From the NCBI RefSeq assembly GCF_042159835.1, contig NZ_JBBVGT010000002.1, positions 682,001 to 746,000 of the forward strand: 64,000 bases of DNA, in the 5' to 3' direction. Origin of the DNA: Albibacterium profundi (GTDB taxonomy: Bacteria; Bacteroidota; Bacteroidia; Sphingobacteriales; Sphingobacteriaceae). The position numbers and the translations under genes were made by a program. The notes under the pieces were generated by a model. That model saw nothing but the letters and a program-made list of their open reading frames with translations. It ran no database searches and was not told the origin of the DNA. Each line of letters opens with the position of its first letter. Positions within the stretch are counted from its first letter, which is position 1. Of the stretch, positions 33,552 to 43,045 are shown in pieces.

Positions 33552-34202
33552 ATGAAAGGATTCACCAAACCTCTTATTCTAATTTTCGTCACGCTACTGC
33601 TCGACCAAGTTCTCAAATTCTGGATCAAGCTGAACATGACGCTAGGCCAAGAGTTTCATATTATCAAAGATCGGGTTATTATCCATTTCACGGAAAATAA
33701 CGGTATGGCATTCGGACTGGAGCTTGGCGGTGAGATGGGGAAATTGGCTTTATCGTTATTCAGAATCATTGCAATTATTGCTATTGCTTATGGTCTCTAT
33801 TATATGATTCGCCATAAATATCATCGTGGACTAATTTTGAATGTCTCATTAATCTTTGCTGGCGCAGTTGGAAACATAATTGACTCTGTATTTTATGGTG
33901 TTATTTTCAGTGAAAGCACCTGGTATACCAAAGCCGAACTATTCCCTGAAGGGGGCGGATACTCAAGTCTCCTTCACGGAAAGGTTGTAGATATGTTCTA
34001 TTTCCCCATTATTAATGGCAACTTCCCCACTTGGCTGCCTCTTTGGGGTGGACAAGATTTTATATTCTTCCGACCAGTTTTTAATTTAGCAGATACAGCT
34101 ATCTCAGTTGGAGTCATTCTGATCTTACTGGGACAAAAGCGCTATTTTAAAGAAGATGTCCCCACAGTATCCAATCTAAATAACGAGATTGTTGAAGATT
34201 AA
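33552..34202 (+). CDS. lspA: lipoprotein signal peptidase
   Basis: Signal peptidase II (216 aa, four helices) cuts lipoprotein signal peptides after lipid modification. The two catalytic Asp are visible: GNIIDSVFYG and FNLADTAIS. The family is usually about 160 residues; here a ~50-residue periplasmic insertion lies between the two Asp, common in Bacteroidota. Works with lnt (39815-41440) on lipoprotein maturation. 17 nt after the DksA-like gene. Confidence 0.95.
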   Translation: MKGFTKPLILIFVTLLLDQVLKFWIKLNMTLGQEFHIIKDRVIIHFTENNGMAFGLELGGEMGKLALSLFRIIAIIAIAYGLYYMIRHKYHRGLILNVSLIFAGAVGNIIDSVFYGVIFSESTWYTKAELFPEGGGYSSLLHGKVVDMFYFPIINGNFPTWLPLWGGQDFIFFRPVFNLADTAISVGVILILLGQKRYFKEDVPTVSNLNNEIVED

Positions 34203-34286
34203 TTCCTCTATCTAATATTATCGAAAGACGTCTTTACTGTAAACTTTTGATCCCGAGTAGCTACTTTGTGAACAAATTTCATTAAA

Positions 34287-34310
34287 TTGGATTATAACTA
34301 ATAAATCCAA
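34287..34310 (+). promoter_or_regulatory. inverted repeat just upstream of acnA
   Basis: TTGGATT (34287-34293) and AATCCAA (34304-34310) form a 7-bp stem with a 10-nt loop ending 4 nt before the acnA ATG. It could hide the ribosome entry region or be an operator. AT-rich, so weak on its own. Confidence 0.35.
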
Positions 34311-34314
34311 AACC

Positions 34315-37041
34315 ATGAAACATAAAATAGCTTCTCTTAAAAAACTTCAAGACGAAGGAAAAGACATTCATAGACTCCCTTTCTCCATTCGAATTCTACT
34401 TGAAAACGTTTTAAGAAATCATGACGGCTTCGCGATTACCGACGACCATCTTGATACGCTCATCAATTGGAATGCGAACGGTACGGATAAGGACATCCCT
34501 TTTAAACCGGCTAGGGTTCTCATGCAAGATTTTACAGGTGTACCAGCTGTAGTAGATATTACATCAATACGAGCTGAGTTTGTACGAAAAGGGGGAGACA
34601 GTGCAAAGATCAATCCGGCTATTCCGGTCGATTTAGTTATAGATCACTCAGTTCAAGTAGACTATTTCGGAACAGACTATTCCTACCAAAAGAATGTCGA
34701 ACGAGAATACGAAAGAAATGCTGAACGTTATCAATTATTAAAATGGGCACAGCAAGGTCTTACCAACTTGACCGTTGTCCCACCTGGCATGGGAATTTGT
34801 CACCAAGTAAACCTTGAATATTTAGCAAAAGGAGTAGTGGAACGTGATGGATGGGCATTCCCTGACACCTTGGTTGGCACTGATTCACACACTCCTATGG
34901 TAAATGGTATCGGCGTTCTCGGTTGGGGAGTCGGCGGTATCGAAGCCGAAGCAGCTATGTTGGATCAGCCTGTGTATTTTACATGCCCTCAAGTTGTCGG
35001 GCTCAAACTGAGCGGTGAAATTCCGGCCGGTTGTACGGCTACCGATATGGTCCTCTCGATTACAAAAATTCTAAGAGACACTGGAGTTGTAGGGAAATTT
35101 GTTGAAGTCTTTGGAGATGGACTTGATAAATTATCAGTAACTGACCGCGCCACCATATCGAATATGTCACCGGAATTTGGATGCACGGTTACCTATTTCC
35201 CTATTGATGATCAGACATTGGAGTACATGGACCGAACCAATCGGTCACAAGAACAGATAAATCTGGTTAAAGAATATTGTCAAGAGAATATGCTCTGGCG
35301 TACAGGCACGGAAGAAATCGAATATTCGAAAGTAGTGGAACTCGACTTGAATACCTTAGAGCCTACGGTAGCTGGACCTAAACGACCACAAGACAAAATA
35401 CTTGTGAAAGAGCTAGATTCTAAATTCTCATCAATTCTTGAGACTGACTTTGATAGAAACTACGTTCCCTTTGATGACAGGAGAGAGCATGCCTGGTTAA
35501 ACGAAGGCGGATCGGGTACGCAGTACATAGAAGACGATACTGACAAGCATCAAGATACCGTAACTGTGGAACCAAATAATTTACGATCCGTAAAGATCAA
35601 GCTTAAGAACGGTGAGTATCGACTGAGCGATGGTAGCATTGTGATTGCCGCAATTACAAGCTGTACAAACACCTCCAACCCAAGTGTGATGGTTGGTGCA
35701 GGTCTTGTCGCAAAAAAGGCTGTCGAAAGAGGATTACGTACAAGATCGTGGGTGAAAACCAGCTTGGCGCCGGGCTCGAAGGTAGTTACGAAATACTTAA
35801 ACCGATCAGGTTTATCGACGGATTTAGAGGCTTTACGTTTTCATACGGTGGGCTACGGATGTACATCTTGTATCGGAAATAGCGGTCCCCTGCCAACACA
35901 TATTGCAGAGGCAGTTGACAATAGCGAGATGATTGTAGCTTCTGTTTTATCTGGCAACAGGAATTTTGAAGCAAGGGTGCACCCACAAGTTAAGATGAAC
36001 TTTTTGATGTCACCGATGTTGGTTGTTGCCTACGCTTTAATTGGCCGCGTAGACGTTAACCTGCTTGAACATCCACTATCCTACGATCCGAACGGCGAAC
36101 CGGTGTACCTCAAAGATATCTGGCCAAGTCAGGAAGAAATTAATCAGACGATAAAAGAAGCAATGCGTAAAGAAGACTTTGAAGAGGTATACAGTGTTAT
36201 TTTTGATGGCGAAGAAGAGTGGAAAACTCTTCCGGCGCCAGAAGGAAAAGAGTATATATGGGATGATAGCTCTACGTACATTCGAGAAGTACCTTTCTTT
36301 CAGGATATATCATCAGAACCTATTCCCCTAACCGATATTGAAAGCGCAAGGGTACTTCTATTTTTAGGTGATTCAGTAACGACTGACCATATATCTCCTG
36401 CAGGTTCCTTTAACGAGGAAAGTGCAGCTGGACAATATCTTTTAAGCCAGGGTATTGAGCGGAAAGATTTTAACTCTTACGGATCACGACGCGGCAATCA
36501 TGAGGTTATGATGAGGGGTACCTTCGCCAACGTCCGTATTAAAAACAAGATCACTGACAGGGAAGGTGGCTTTTCCGTGCATTTCCCTTCGAATGAAACA
36601 TTGACCGTATTTGATACAGCTATGAAGTACCAAGAAACCAACACTCCGTTGGTTGTGTTAGCTGGAAAAGACTATGGAAGTGGCTCGTCGCGAGATTGGG
36701 CTGCTAAAGGTTCTAGCTTATTAGGAATTAGAGCGGTTATTGCTGAAAGCTTCGAAAGAATCCACCGGAGTAATTTGGTCGGGATGGGAGTACTTCCACT
36801 TGAATTTCCTGCTGGTGAGAGCGCAGAGTCGTTAGGGCTTTCGGGCAAGGAAGAATTTACAATTACCGGAATTGCGGAAGACTTAAAACCTTTCAAAATG
36901 GTGCATGTATCTGCGAAGAAAGAATCTGGTGAAACGGTTGTCTTTGAAGCAAAAGCACGTTTAGACTCTGATATTGATGTCGAATATTTTAAACATGGTG
37001 GTATCCTACAATATGTTCTTAGAGGGTACTTGAAGAAATAA
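34315..37041 (+). CDS. acnA: aconitate hydratase (AcnA/IRP type)
   Basis: Citrate-isocitrate isomerase of the TCA cycle (908 aa). The [4Fe-4S] ligands are clear: Cys in ITSCTNTSNPS and two in GYGCTSCIGNSG. Substrate-binding segments include SDSHTP-like GTDSHTPMVNG near the N-terminus and the swivelling C-terminal domain with DYGSGSSRDWAAKG. Related to eukaryotic cytosolic aconitase/IRP1. Followed by a strong bidirectional terminator shared with serS. Confidence 0.97.
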   Translation: MKHKIASLKKLQDEGKDIHRLPFSIRILLENVLRNHDGFAITDDHLDTLINWNANGTDKDIPFKPARVLMQDFTGVPAVVDITSIRAEFVRKGGDSAKINPAIPVDLVIDHSVQVDYFGTDYSYQKNVEREYERNAERYQLLKWAQQGLTNLTVVPPGMGICHQVNLEYLAKGVVERDGWAFPDTLVGTDSHTPMVNGIGVLGWGVGGIEAEAAMLDQPVYFTCPQVVGLKLSGEIPAGCTATDMVLSITKILRDTGVVGKFVEVFGDGLDKLSVTDRATISNMSPEFGCTVTYFPIDDQTLEYMDRTNRSQEQINLVKEYCQENMLWRTGTEEIEYSKVVELDLNTLEPTVAGPKRPQDKILVKELDSKFSSILETDFDRNYVPFDDRREHAWLNEGGSGTQYIEDDTDKHQDTVTVEPNNLRSVKIKLKNGEYRLSDGSIVIAAITSCTNTSNPSVMVGAGLVAKKAVERGLRTRSWVKTSLAPGSKVVTKYLNRSGLSTDLEALRFHTVGYGCTSCIGNSGPLPTHIAEAVDNSEMIVASVLSGNRNFEARVHPQVKMNFLMSPMLVVAYALIGRVDVNLLEHPLSYDPNGEPVYLKDIWPSQEEINQTIKEAMRKEDFEEVYSVIFDGEEEWKTLPAPEGKEYIWDDSSTYIREVPFFQDISSEPIPLTDIESARVLLFLGDSVTTDHISPAGSFNEESAAGQYLLSQGIERKDFNSYGSRRGNHEVMMRGTFANVRIKNKITDREGGFSVHFPSNETLTVFDTAMKYQETNTPLVVLAGKDYGSGSSRDWAAKGSSLLGIRAVIAESFERIHRSNLVGMGVLPLEFPAGESAESLGLSGKEEFTITGIAEDLKPFKMVHVSAKKESGETVVFEAKARLDSDIDVEYFKHGGILQYVLRGYLKK

Positions 37042-37060
37042 TAGCTCAGAGGAATCTCCA

Positions 37061-37106
37061 AGTAATAATAAGGGCCGTGCTTATCAACACGGCCCTTATT
37101 ATTACT
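37061..37106. terminator. bidirectional terminator between acnA and serS
   Basis: A perfect 19-bp inverted repeat (37061-37079 with 37088-37106; core AAGGGCCGTG/CACGGCCCTT) with an 8-nt loop. AT-rich outer arms supply T-rich ends on both strands. Separates two convergent genes. Confidence 0.9.
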
Positions 37107-37143
37107 AGTTTTATTGTTATAGCTAATAACACCATTTTAAAAA

Positions 37144-38415
37144 TTAATCTATAAAATCAAAACGGGTATAAGGCTTTAACACATCAGGTATAGCTACGCC
37201 ATCTTCTGTTTGAAAATTCTCCAAGATAGCTGCCACAATGCGAGGCAGCGCTAATGCACTACCGTTTAATGTATGCGCTAACTGACTCTTGCCATTTTCC
37301 CCCTTAAAACGAACTTTCAATCGGTTACTCTGGTACGACTCAAAGTTTGAAACCGATGATACTTCTAACCACCGCTGTTGCGCCGCGCTCCAAACCTCCA
37401 TATCATAGGTCAATGCAGACGTAAAGCCCATATCTCCACCACAAAGACGAAGTACACGGTACTGCAGACCCAATTTCTGCAATAACGACTGGACGTATAG
37501 GTTCATTTCTTCTAAGGTGTCATAAGATTTGTCAGGATGAACAATCTGAACCAACTCTACCTTATCAAATTGATGTAAACGATTTAATCCACGAACATGA
37601 GCTCCATACGAACCTGCCTCTCTTCTAAAGCAAGGCGTATATGCGCAGTGTTTTATTGGGAAACTTCCTTCGCTTACAATCGTATCACGATAAATATTTG
37701 TAACAGGGACCTCTGCTGTTGGTATCAGGTAAAGATCATCTTCACCGATATAGTACATCTGCCCTTCCTTGTCTGGCAACTGCCCCGTCCCAAATCCTGA
37801 CGCTTCGTTAATTACAATGGGTGGCTGCACTTCATTATAACCTGCCTGAGCAGCCTCGTCCAAAAAGAAATTAATTAACGCACGCTGTAGCTTTGCTCCT
37901 TTCCCTTTATATAAAGGGAATCCAGCACCCGAAATCTTAGTCCCAGTCTCAAAATCGATGATATCATATTTAGTCGCGAGCTCCCAGTGTGGCAAAGCTT
38001 CTTGTTTAAAATCAGGTGTTTCGCCATGCTGCAGAACAACCTCATTATCCTCGGCTGTTAAACCAGCTGGCACAGATTCGTGTGGAAGGTTAGGAACAGT
38101 AACCAATAGAGAGTAAAAATCACTCTCTAACTTATTGAGCTGATCTGAAAAACTCTTTATCTGTTTCTTAAATTTTGATGTTTTTAGCTTAATCGCCTCA
38201 GCTTCCTCACGCTTACCTTGACGCATCAACTCGCCAATCTGGCGCGCTGCGTTATTCGCTTGTGCAGCGATATCATCCGATTCAGACTGAAGCGATCTCT
38301 TTCGTTCGTCTAACGCAATCAATTCTTCAATTTTACCGATCTCTTTAAAGCCACGCTTGTTCAAAGCCTCGATAACTTTTTCCTTGTTTTCTCGGATATA
38401 ACTAATCTGCAACAT
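37144..38415 (-). CDS. serS: seryl-tRNA synthetase
   Basis: Charges tRNA-Ser (423 aa). An N-terminal two-helix coiled-coil arm (residues about 27-105) grips the long variable arm of tRNA-Ser. The class II core follows: motif 2 near HCAYTPCFRREAGSYGAHVR and motif 3 NGSALALPRIVAAILENFQ. ATG start; the promoter -7 element is 17 nt upstream. Confidence 0.97.
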   Translation of the reverse strand: MLQISYIRENKEKVIEALNKRGFKEIGKIEELIALDERKRSLQSESDDIAAQANNAARQIGELMRQGKREEAEAIKLKTSKFKKQIKSFSDQLNKLESDFYSLLVTVPNLPHESVPAGLTAEDNEVVLQHGETPDFKQEALPHWELATKYDIIDFETGTKISGAGFPLYKGKGAKLQRALINFFLDEAAQAGYNEVQPPIVINEASGFGTGQLPDKEGQMYYIGEDDLYLIPTAEVPVTNIYRDTIVSEGSFPIKHCAYTPCFRREAGSYGAHVRGLNRLHQFDKVELVQIVHPDKSYDTLEEMNLYVQSLLQKLGLQYRVLRLCGGDMGFTSALTYDMEVWSAAQQRWLEVSSVSNFESYQSNRLKVRFKGENGKSQLAHTLNGSALALPRIVAAILENFQTEDGVAIPDVLKPYTRFDFID

Positions 38416-38440
38416 ATCTTTGTGGTTTATGGCAAAGATA
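38415..38440. promoter_or_regulatory. interleaved divergent promoter elements, rsmI/serS
   Basis: TATCTTTG on the plus strand (38415-38422) and on the minus strand (38440-38433) form an 8-bp perfect inverted repeat with a 10-nt spacer. The minus copy fits a serS promoter, the plus copy an rsmI promoter; both would start transcription near 38427. -33 elements are weak. Confidence 0.5.
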
Positions 38441-38475
38441 ATAGTTAATACATAAATCTATTTAAAAAAAACAAA

Positions 38476-39159
38476 ATGCTCTACCTCGTTCCCACACCAA
38501 TCGGCAATCTAGAAGATATAACTCATCGTGCCATACGGGTATTAAAAGAGGCCGACATTATTTTAGCTGAAGACACGCGTACAAGCACTCCATTACTGAA
38601 GCATTTTGGTATTGAAAAACGAGTTTTATCTCATCATCAACACAACGAACATAAAGCTGTTAACGAAATAGTTCGCTTCTTAAAAGAAGGTCAAGAAATT
38701 GCACTGATTTCCGACGCAGGAACGCCAGCCATCTCAGACCCTGGTTACTTGCTGGTACGAGAAGCGATTAAAAATGACATTGAGGTTGTGTGTTTGCCTG
38801 GGGCTACAGCTTTTGTACCAGCGCTTGTAAATTCCGGCTTACCAAATGATCGCTTCGTATTCGAGGGTTTCCTTCCCATAAAAAAAGGGAGGCAGACACG
38901 ATTAAAAGTCCTTACAGATGAGCAAAGAACCATGATCTTTTACGAATCGCCACATCGAATAATCAAAACATTGCGAGATTTTTCAGAATATTTCGGATCT
39001 AGAAGACAAGCATCTATTTCTCGAGAAATCAGCAAAATATACGAGGAAACGATACGAGGAAGCATCGAAGAGTTAATCATTCATTTTGAGAACAATTTGA
39101 TAAAGGGTGAGTTTGTAATATGTGTAGACGGAGCCGACAACAACGTTAAAAAGAGTTGA
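38476..39159 (+). CDS. rsmI: 16S rRNA 2'-O-ribose methyltransferase RsmI
   Basis: Methylates C1402 of 16S rRNA together with RsmH (227 aa). Family sequence: MLYLVPTPIGNLEDITHRA at the start, AEDTRTSTPLLKHF, and GTPAISDPGYLLVREA, the SAM-binding tetrapyrrole-methylase fold. Ends without the ~40-residue C-terminal domain of some longer homologues. 38 nt before the PH/SHOCT gene. Confidence 0.96.
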   Translation: MLYLVPTPIGNLEDITHRAIRVLKEADIILAEDTRTSTPLLKHFGIEKRVLSHHQHNEHKAVNEIVRFLKEGQEIALISDAGTPAISDPGYLLVREAIKNDIEVVCLPGATAFVPALVNSGLPNDRFVFEGFLPIKKGRQTRLKVLTDEQRTMIFYESPHRIIKTLRDFSEYFGSRRQASISREISKIYEETIRGSIEELIIHFENNLIKGEFVICVDGADNNVKKS

Positions 39160-39197
39160 GCAAAATAGGTATATTAGTAATATATTATTGACGAAAT

Positions 39198-39812
39198 ATG
39201 AACATAGACCGCTATATCAACGAAGAACAAGACCCAAAAACGGTCGAAAAGATATTGGGAAAATTACAAGATATCCTCGACTCTGGAGAACTGGTAACGT
39301 ATATCGCTGTACAAAAAAAACCGGCAGTAACTCTCTTACCAGACAGCATCGTCTTAACTAACAAACGTATTTTCCTTTGCGAGGCCACGAATCTAGGTCT
39401 TAGTACTAACTTTGAAATTTTCAAATGGAGTGACCTAAAAACAATCACGTTCAAAGAAGAGTTCTTCGGCGCAAAATTCACTATTGTACCCACTGATGAT
39501 GAAAACCTGACGGTGGACTATATACCCAAAGTTCAAGCAAGAAAGCTCTATCAATTTGCAAAAGAGTCTATGGAAAAACAGCAAGAACAAGAACGTCGTG
39601 ACCAAGAGAACAAACCGGGCAGTGAAACAAGTGACGATCGTCCATCGATCCAACATAACTTCAAATTAATGCCGGAAGAGGAGCCTATTTTGAAAGATGA
39701 TGATGATGAATTGACCAAAAAATTAAAGAAGCTCAAATCACTTTATGATAAACAGTTAATCACTCAAGAAGAATATAACAGTAAAAAACAGGAACTTCTA
39801 AGCCAGCTGTAA
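39198..39812 (+). CDS. PH-like and SHOCT domain protein of unknown function
   Basis: 204 residues. The N-terminal part (about 30-120) resembles a bacterial PH domain (TLLPDSIVLTNKRIFLCEAT ... KWSDLKTITFKEEFFGAKFT). A charged, Gln/Glu-rich linker follows, then a SHOCT-type C-terminus (LKKLKSLYDKQLITQEEYNS) known from oligomerising or membrane-linked proteins. No signal peptide. The lnt gene starts 2 nt later, so they are probably coupled. Function unknown. Confidence 0.75.
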   Translation: MNIDRYINEEQDPKTVEKILGKLQDILDSGELVTYIAVQKKPAVTLLPDSIVLTNKRIFLCEATNLGLSTNFEIFKWSDLKTITFKEEFFGAKFTIVPTDDENLTVDYIPKVQARKLYQFAKESMEKQQEQERRDQENKPGSETSDDRPSIQHNFKLMPEEEPILKDDDDELTKKLKKLKSLYDKQLITQEEYNSKKQELLSQL

Positions 39813-39814
39813 CC

Positions 39815-41440
39815 GTGAAAAACAATTATCTATTAGCATTATTAAGTGGCTTTTTACTATGGTTAGCTTGGCCACCATTTACTTATACTACTCCGCTCCT
39901 ATTCATCGCCTTTATCCCCGTCCTCTTCGCATTGGAAGAGATTATGCGAGGAGAATATAAAAAGAAAGGCAAAAAGATATTTTTGACCGCAGGAATTACA
40001 TGTTTATTCTGGAATACGGCTAGCATCTATTGGGTGTTTAACGCCGTTAATGAGATCATGCCAACCGTAATTGCGGCATTGATTTCTCTCATTCCTTTTG
40101 GTCTCGGAGCCGTGCTCATGGCTATTGCGTTTCGCTTATATTATCAATTAAGAAAGAGATATAGCTACAGTATCGCTGCGGCAGGATTAATTTCTTTTTG
40201 GATTGCATATGAGCTCCTACACCAGAGCTGGGACCTTTCGTTCCCGTGGATGAATCTAGGGAATGGCTTTGCGGGATTCCATCAGTTAGTGCAATGGTAT
40301 GAATACACCGGCGTGTATGGTGGAACGGTATGGGTGTGGCTTAGCAATCTTATTCTCTTCCAAATTCTCTATACCTATCGGCTCAATAAAGGGAATAAAA
40401 TTGCACAAAAAGGCATCATCATGCCTCTCGTCTGGTTAGCTATTATAATTATCCCATCTGCATTGTCAATCACCCGGTATTTGGGCTACGAGGAACACAC
40501 AAACCCGGCAGAGGTTGTTGTGGTTCAACCAAATGTCGAGCCCTACAGCAAGTATACAACAATGACAGTTGAGGATCAAATAAACAATCTTATTCGTTTA
40601 TCTGATTCTATAGCCCAACCCAATACAGAATTCTTTATCTGGCCAGAAACGGCCATTTCGGAACTGACCAACGAAGAAACAATACATACATCACGAATCT
40701 TTGTAAGGTTACAGGATTTTTTAAACCGATACAAGAACGGCAACATTCTATCAGGAATCGAGAGCTATTTAATGTATGACACGGCGAAAACGAGTAGTGC
40801 ACGACCGCTAGAAAATGGTATGTACTGGGATGCTTTCAACGCCGCAGTACTTTTAGAAAACTCGGGCAAAGTTCAGTTTTATCACAAATCGAAACTGGTT
40901 CCCGGCGTGGAGAAAATGCCATTCAGAGAATCTCTTTCTTTTATGACACCTTTGTTCGCCGCATTCGGAGGATCAACAGGCGCGTATGGCTCCCAAGCAG
41001 AGCCTTCTGTTTTTTATGCTCAGAGCGGCATCGGTGCAGCTCCTGTAATCTGTTACGAATCGATTTGGGGCGACTATGTAGCTGAATACATTAAGAAGGG
41101 AGCACAGTTTGTCGCAATTGTCACAAACGATGGTTGGTGGGGTAACACTGCCGGCAAGGATCAACATCTTGCCTATGCTAAGCTCCGTGCGATCGAGAAT
41201 AGACGCTGGGTCGCACGTTCAGCAAATACCGGAATTTCAGCTTTTATCAACCAACGTGGAGATATCGTTCAACAGACGGAGTGGTGGACACCTACTGCTA
41301 TCAAGCAAGAAATCAATTTAAACGAAGAACTTACCTTTTACACCAGACATGGCGATTACCTAGCCTACATTGGAGCTGGGGCGAGTTTTCTTTTCCTCAT
41401 TTTGATTGCACTCAGGCTTAAAAAAACTAAGCCAGTTTAG
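39815..41440 (+). CDS. lnt: apolipoprotein N-acyltransferase
   Basis: Adds the third acyl chain to lipoproteins (541 aa). About six N-terminal membrane helices precede a nitrilase-fold domain. The catalytic triad is intact: Glu278 (WPETA), Lys358 (YHKSKLVPG), Cys413 (VICYES). GTG start at 39815. Its last 14 nt overlap convergent nadE. Pairs functionally with lspA earlier in the window. Confidence 0.95.
   Translation: MKNNYLLALLSGFLLWLAWPPFTYTTPLLFIAFIPVLFALEEIMRGEYKKKGKKIFLTAGITCLFWNTASIYWVFNAVNEIMPTVIAALISLIPFGLGAVLMAIAFRLYYQLRKRYSYSIAAAGLISFWIAYELLHQSWDLSFPWMNLGNGFAGFHQLVQWYEYTGVYGGTVWVWLSNLILFQILYTYRLNKGNKIAQKGIIMPLVWLAIIIIPSALSITRYLGYEEHTNPAEVVVVQPNVEPYSKYTTMTVEDQINNLIRLSDSIAQPNTEFFIWPETAISELTNEETIHTSRIFVRLQDFLNRYKNGNILSGIESYLMYDTAKTSSARPLENGMYWDAFNAAVLLENSGKVQFYHKSKLVPGVEKMPFRESLSFMTPLFAAFGGSTGAYGSQAEPSVFYAQSGIGAAPVICYESIWGDYVAEYIKKGAQFVAIVTNDGWWGNTAGKDQHLAYAKLRAIENRRWVARSANTGISAFINQRGDIVQQTEWWTPTAIKQEINLNEELTFYTRHGDYLAYIGAGASFLFLILIALRLKKTKPV
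41415..41433. terminator. small inverted repeat inside the lnt/nadE overlap
   Basis: GGCTTA (41415-41420) and TAAGCC (41428-41433) pair with an A-rich 7-nt loop, exactly where the two convergent genes end. It could reduce read-through but lacks a clear T-run. Confidence 0.3.
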
Positions 41441-43028
41441 CAACTAGCGGCAGATTCAAACCACTACCAAATGCACGCGGTGAGACCCGTAAAGCCGGTG
41501 GAGTTTGGAACAACTTAAATCCGACTCTACTCATCATACGAACAATACGCTCGACCTCGTTTTTATCATGACCTAATTCCACAATCTGGGAAGTACTCAG
41601 GTTCTTCTCTATCAATAAATAGAGAATAGGATCCAGAATTTCATACACTGGTAGACTGTCGCTATCTTTTTGTCCTGGTTTCAGTTCCGCGGAAGGCGCT
41701 TTATTTATTGCATGTTCAGGGATCAGCTGTTGATTGCGATTTACATAGCGCGATAATTCAAACACTTGAGTCTTATAAACATCTCCTAACACACTAATAG
41801 CTCCTACCAAATCGCCATATAGTGTGCCATAACCCATGGCCGCTTCACTTTTATTTGAAGTATTCAGAACCACGTAGCCTTGTTTGTTTGATATCGCCAT
41901 CAAAACAACCGCGCGCACTCTTGCTTGAATGTTCTGTTCGGTCAAATCAACTTCTGCACTATCTTCTGTACCAAATACAGGATTCAACATCTCTATAAAT
42001 GCGTCATACCCCCCTTTAATTGGTACGATCTCGTATTCAAAACCGAAATTATTTGCAAGATCTTCAGCATCTTTCACCGAGTGTCCGGTAGAATACATAG
42101 ATGGCATTAAAATACCTTTTACATTCTCCGCGCCTAACGCTTCGCAAGCGAGCGCAGCAACGAGTGAAGAATCGATTCCGCCAGACAATCCGATAAGCGC
42201 TTTTTTCAGACCATTCTTATCAAAATAATCTCTGATCCCTAAAACCAAAGCCTCATACAATAGCGCTGTTTCCGTATATTTTTCCGTGTCTATCTTTGGT
42301 TGTAGTGACTGCAACGATTTCCCTTCCAGCCTAAACAACTTAAAATCTTCTTGAAAAGCTTTAAGCTTATCGAAGTAGCCTTCTGTAGAATTAACAACCA
42401 CCGAGCGTCCATCAAATATAAGTTGGCCCTGAGCACCGACTTGGTTAACTTCAACCATCCCTGTCGCCAATTGTTGAGATACTGCTTTAATTCGTTCCAT
42501 ACGCTGATCATATTCAGTGTATGAGAAAGGTGAGTTTCGTAAAGATATTATCAAATCGACCGAATCCGCAATTTCATTCTCCAAGACATCATCTAATGTT
42601 ATTAGCACCCTACTTCCCTTAACCTCAATTTGATCGGCACCGCTACCAGAAACGAAATATGGCGTTTCATGAATTAAACCTTGATCGTTAAGCTCTCTCT
42701 TAGAAATAACACGTTCAACTTTTCCTTGACTGCAAAACAAAGCTCCATTATAAACCTGGCCAGAACTGGAATCCCGATAAGGCGCACCAACAATACAGTC
42801 AATATTTTTACAAGATCGCGCAATCTCCTGAACGGCTTCATCTACCTGGTTAAGGAAAACACTAGACTTCAGTAGATCTAAGGCAGGCGCTCCACTCACA
42901 GCAAGCTCAGAAAACAAAACAAGGTCGGCACCTTGAGCATGTGCTGATTGGATTGCTTCGATTATCTTCCGAGTGTTGACAGCAAAGTCTGCAATCTTGA
43001 AGTTGAGTTGTGAAATAGCAAAGTTCAT
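41427..43028 (-). CDS. nadE: NAD+ synthetase with degenerate glutaminase domain
   Basis: Final step of NAD+ synthesis (533 aa). The C-terminal synthetase domain is intact: SGGIDSS P-loop at 282-288 and TSNKSEAAMGYGTLYGD. The N-terminal nitrilase-type glutaminase domain keeps Glu41 (FSELAVSG) and Lys110 (SKREL), but the segment normally LICEDLW reads ITLDDVL here (residues 143-149), so the catalytic Cys is missing. The enzyme would then depend on free ammonia, or the domain has another job. Overlaps lnt by 14 nt. Confidence 0.92.
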   Translation of the reverse strand: MNFAISQLNFKIADFAVNTRKIIEAIQSAHAQGADLVLFSELAVSGAPALDLLKSSVFLNQVDEAVQEIARSCKNIDCIVGAPYRDSSSGQVYNGALFCSQGKVERVISKRELNDQGLIHETPYFVSGSGADQIEVKGSRVLITLDDVLENEIADSVDLIISLRNSPFSYTEYDQRMERIKAVSQQLATGMVEVNQVGAQGQLIFDGRSVVVNSTEGYFDKLKAFQEDFKLFRLEGKSLQSLQPKIDTEKYTETALLYEALVLGIRDYFDKNGLKKALIGLSGGIDSSLVAALACEALGAENVKGILMPSMYSTGHSVKDAEDLANNFGFEYEIVPIKGGYDAFIEMLNPVFGTEDSAEVDLTEQNIQARVRAVVLMAISNKQGYVVLNTSNKSEAAMGYGTLYGDLVGAISVLGDVYKTQVFELSRYVNRNQQLIPEHAINKAPSAELKPGQKDSDSLPVYEILDPILYLLIEKNLSTSQIVELGHDKNEVERIVRMMSRVGFKLFQTPPALRVSPRAFGSGLNLPLVAKLA

Positions 43029-43045
43029 ATATCTGATTAACGAGT

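Noticed and set aside
33552..34202. lspA as a fusion or frameshifted gene because it is longer than usual
   Set aside because: Both catalytic Asp and all four helices are in one frame; the extra ~50 residues are a loop insertion common in this phylum.
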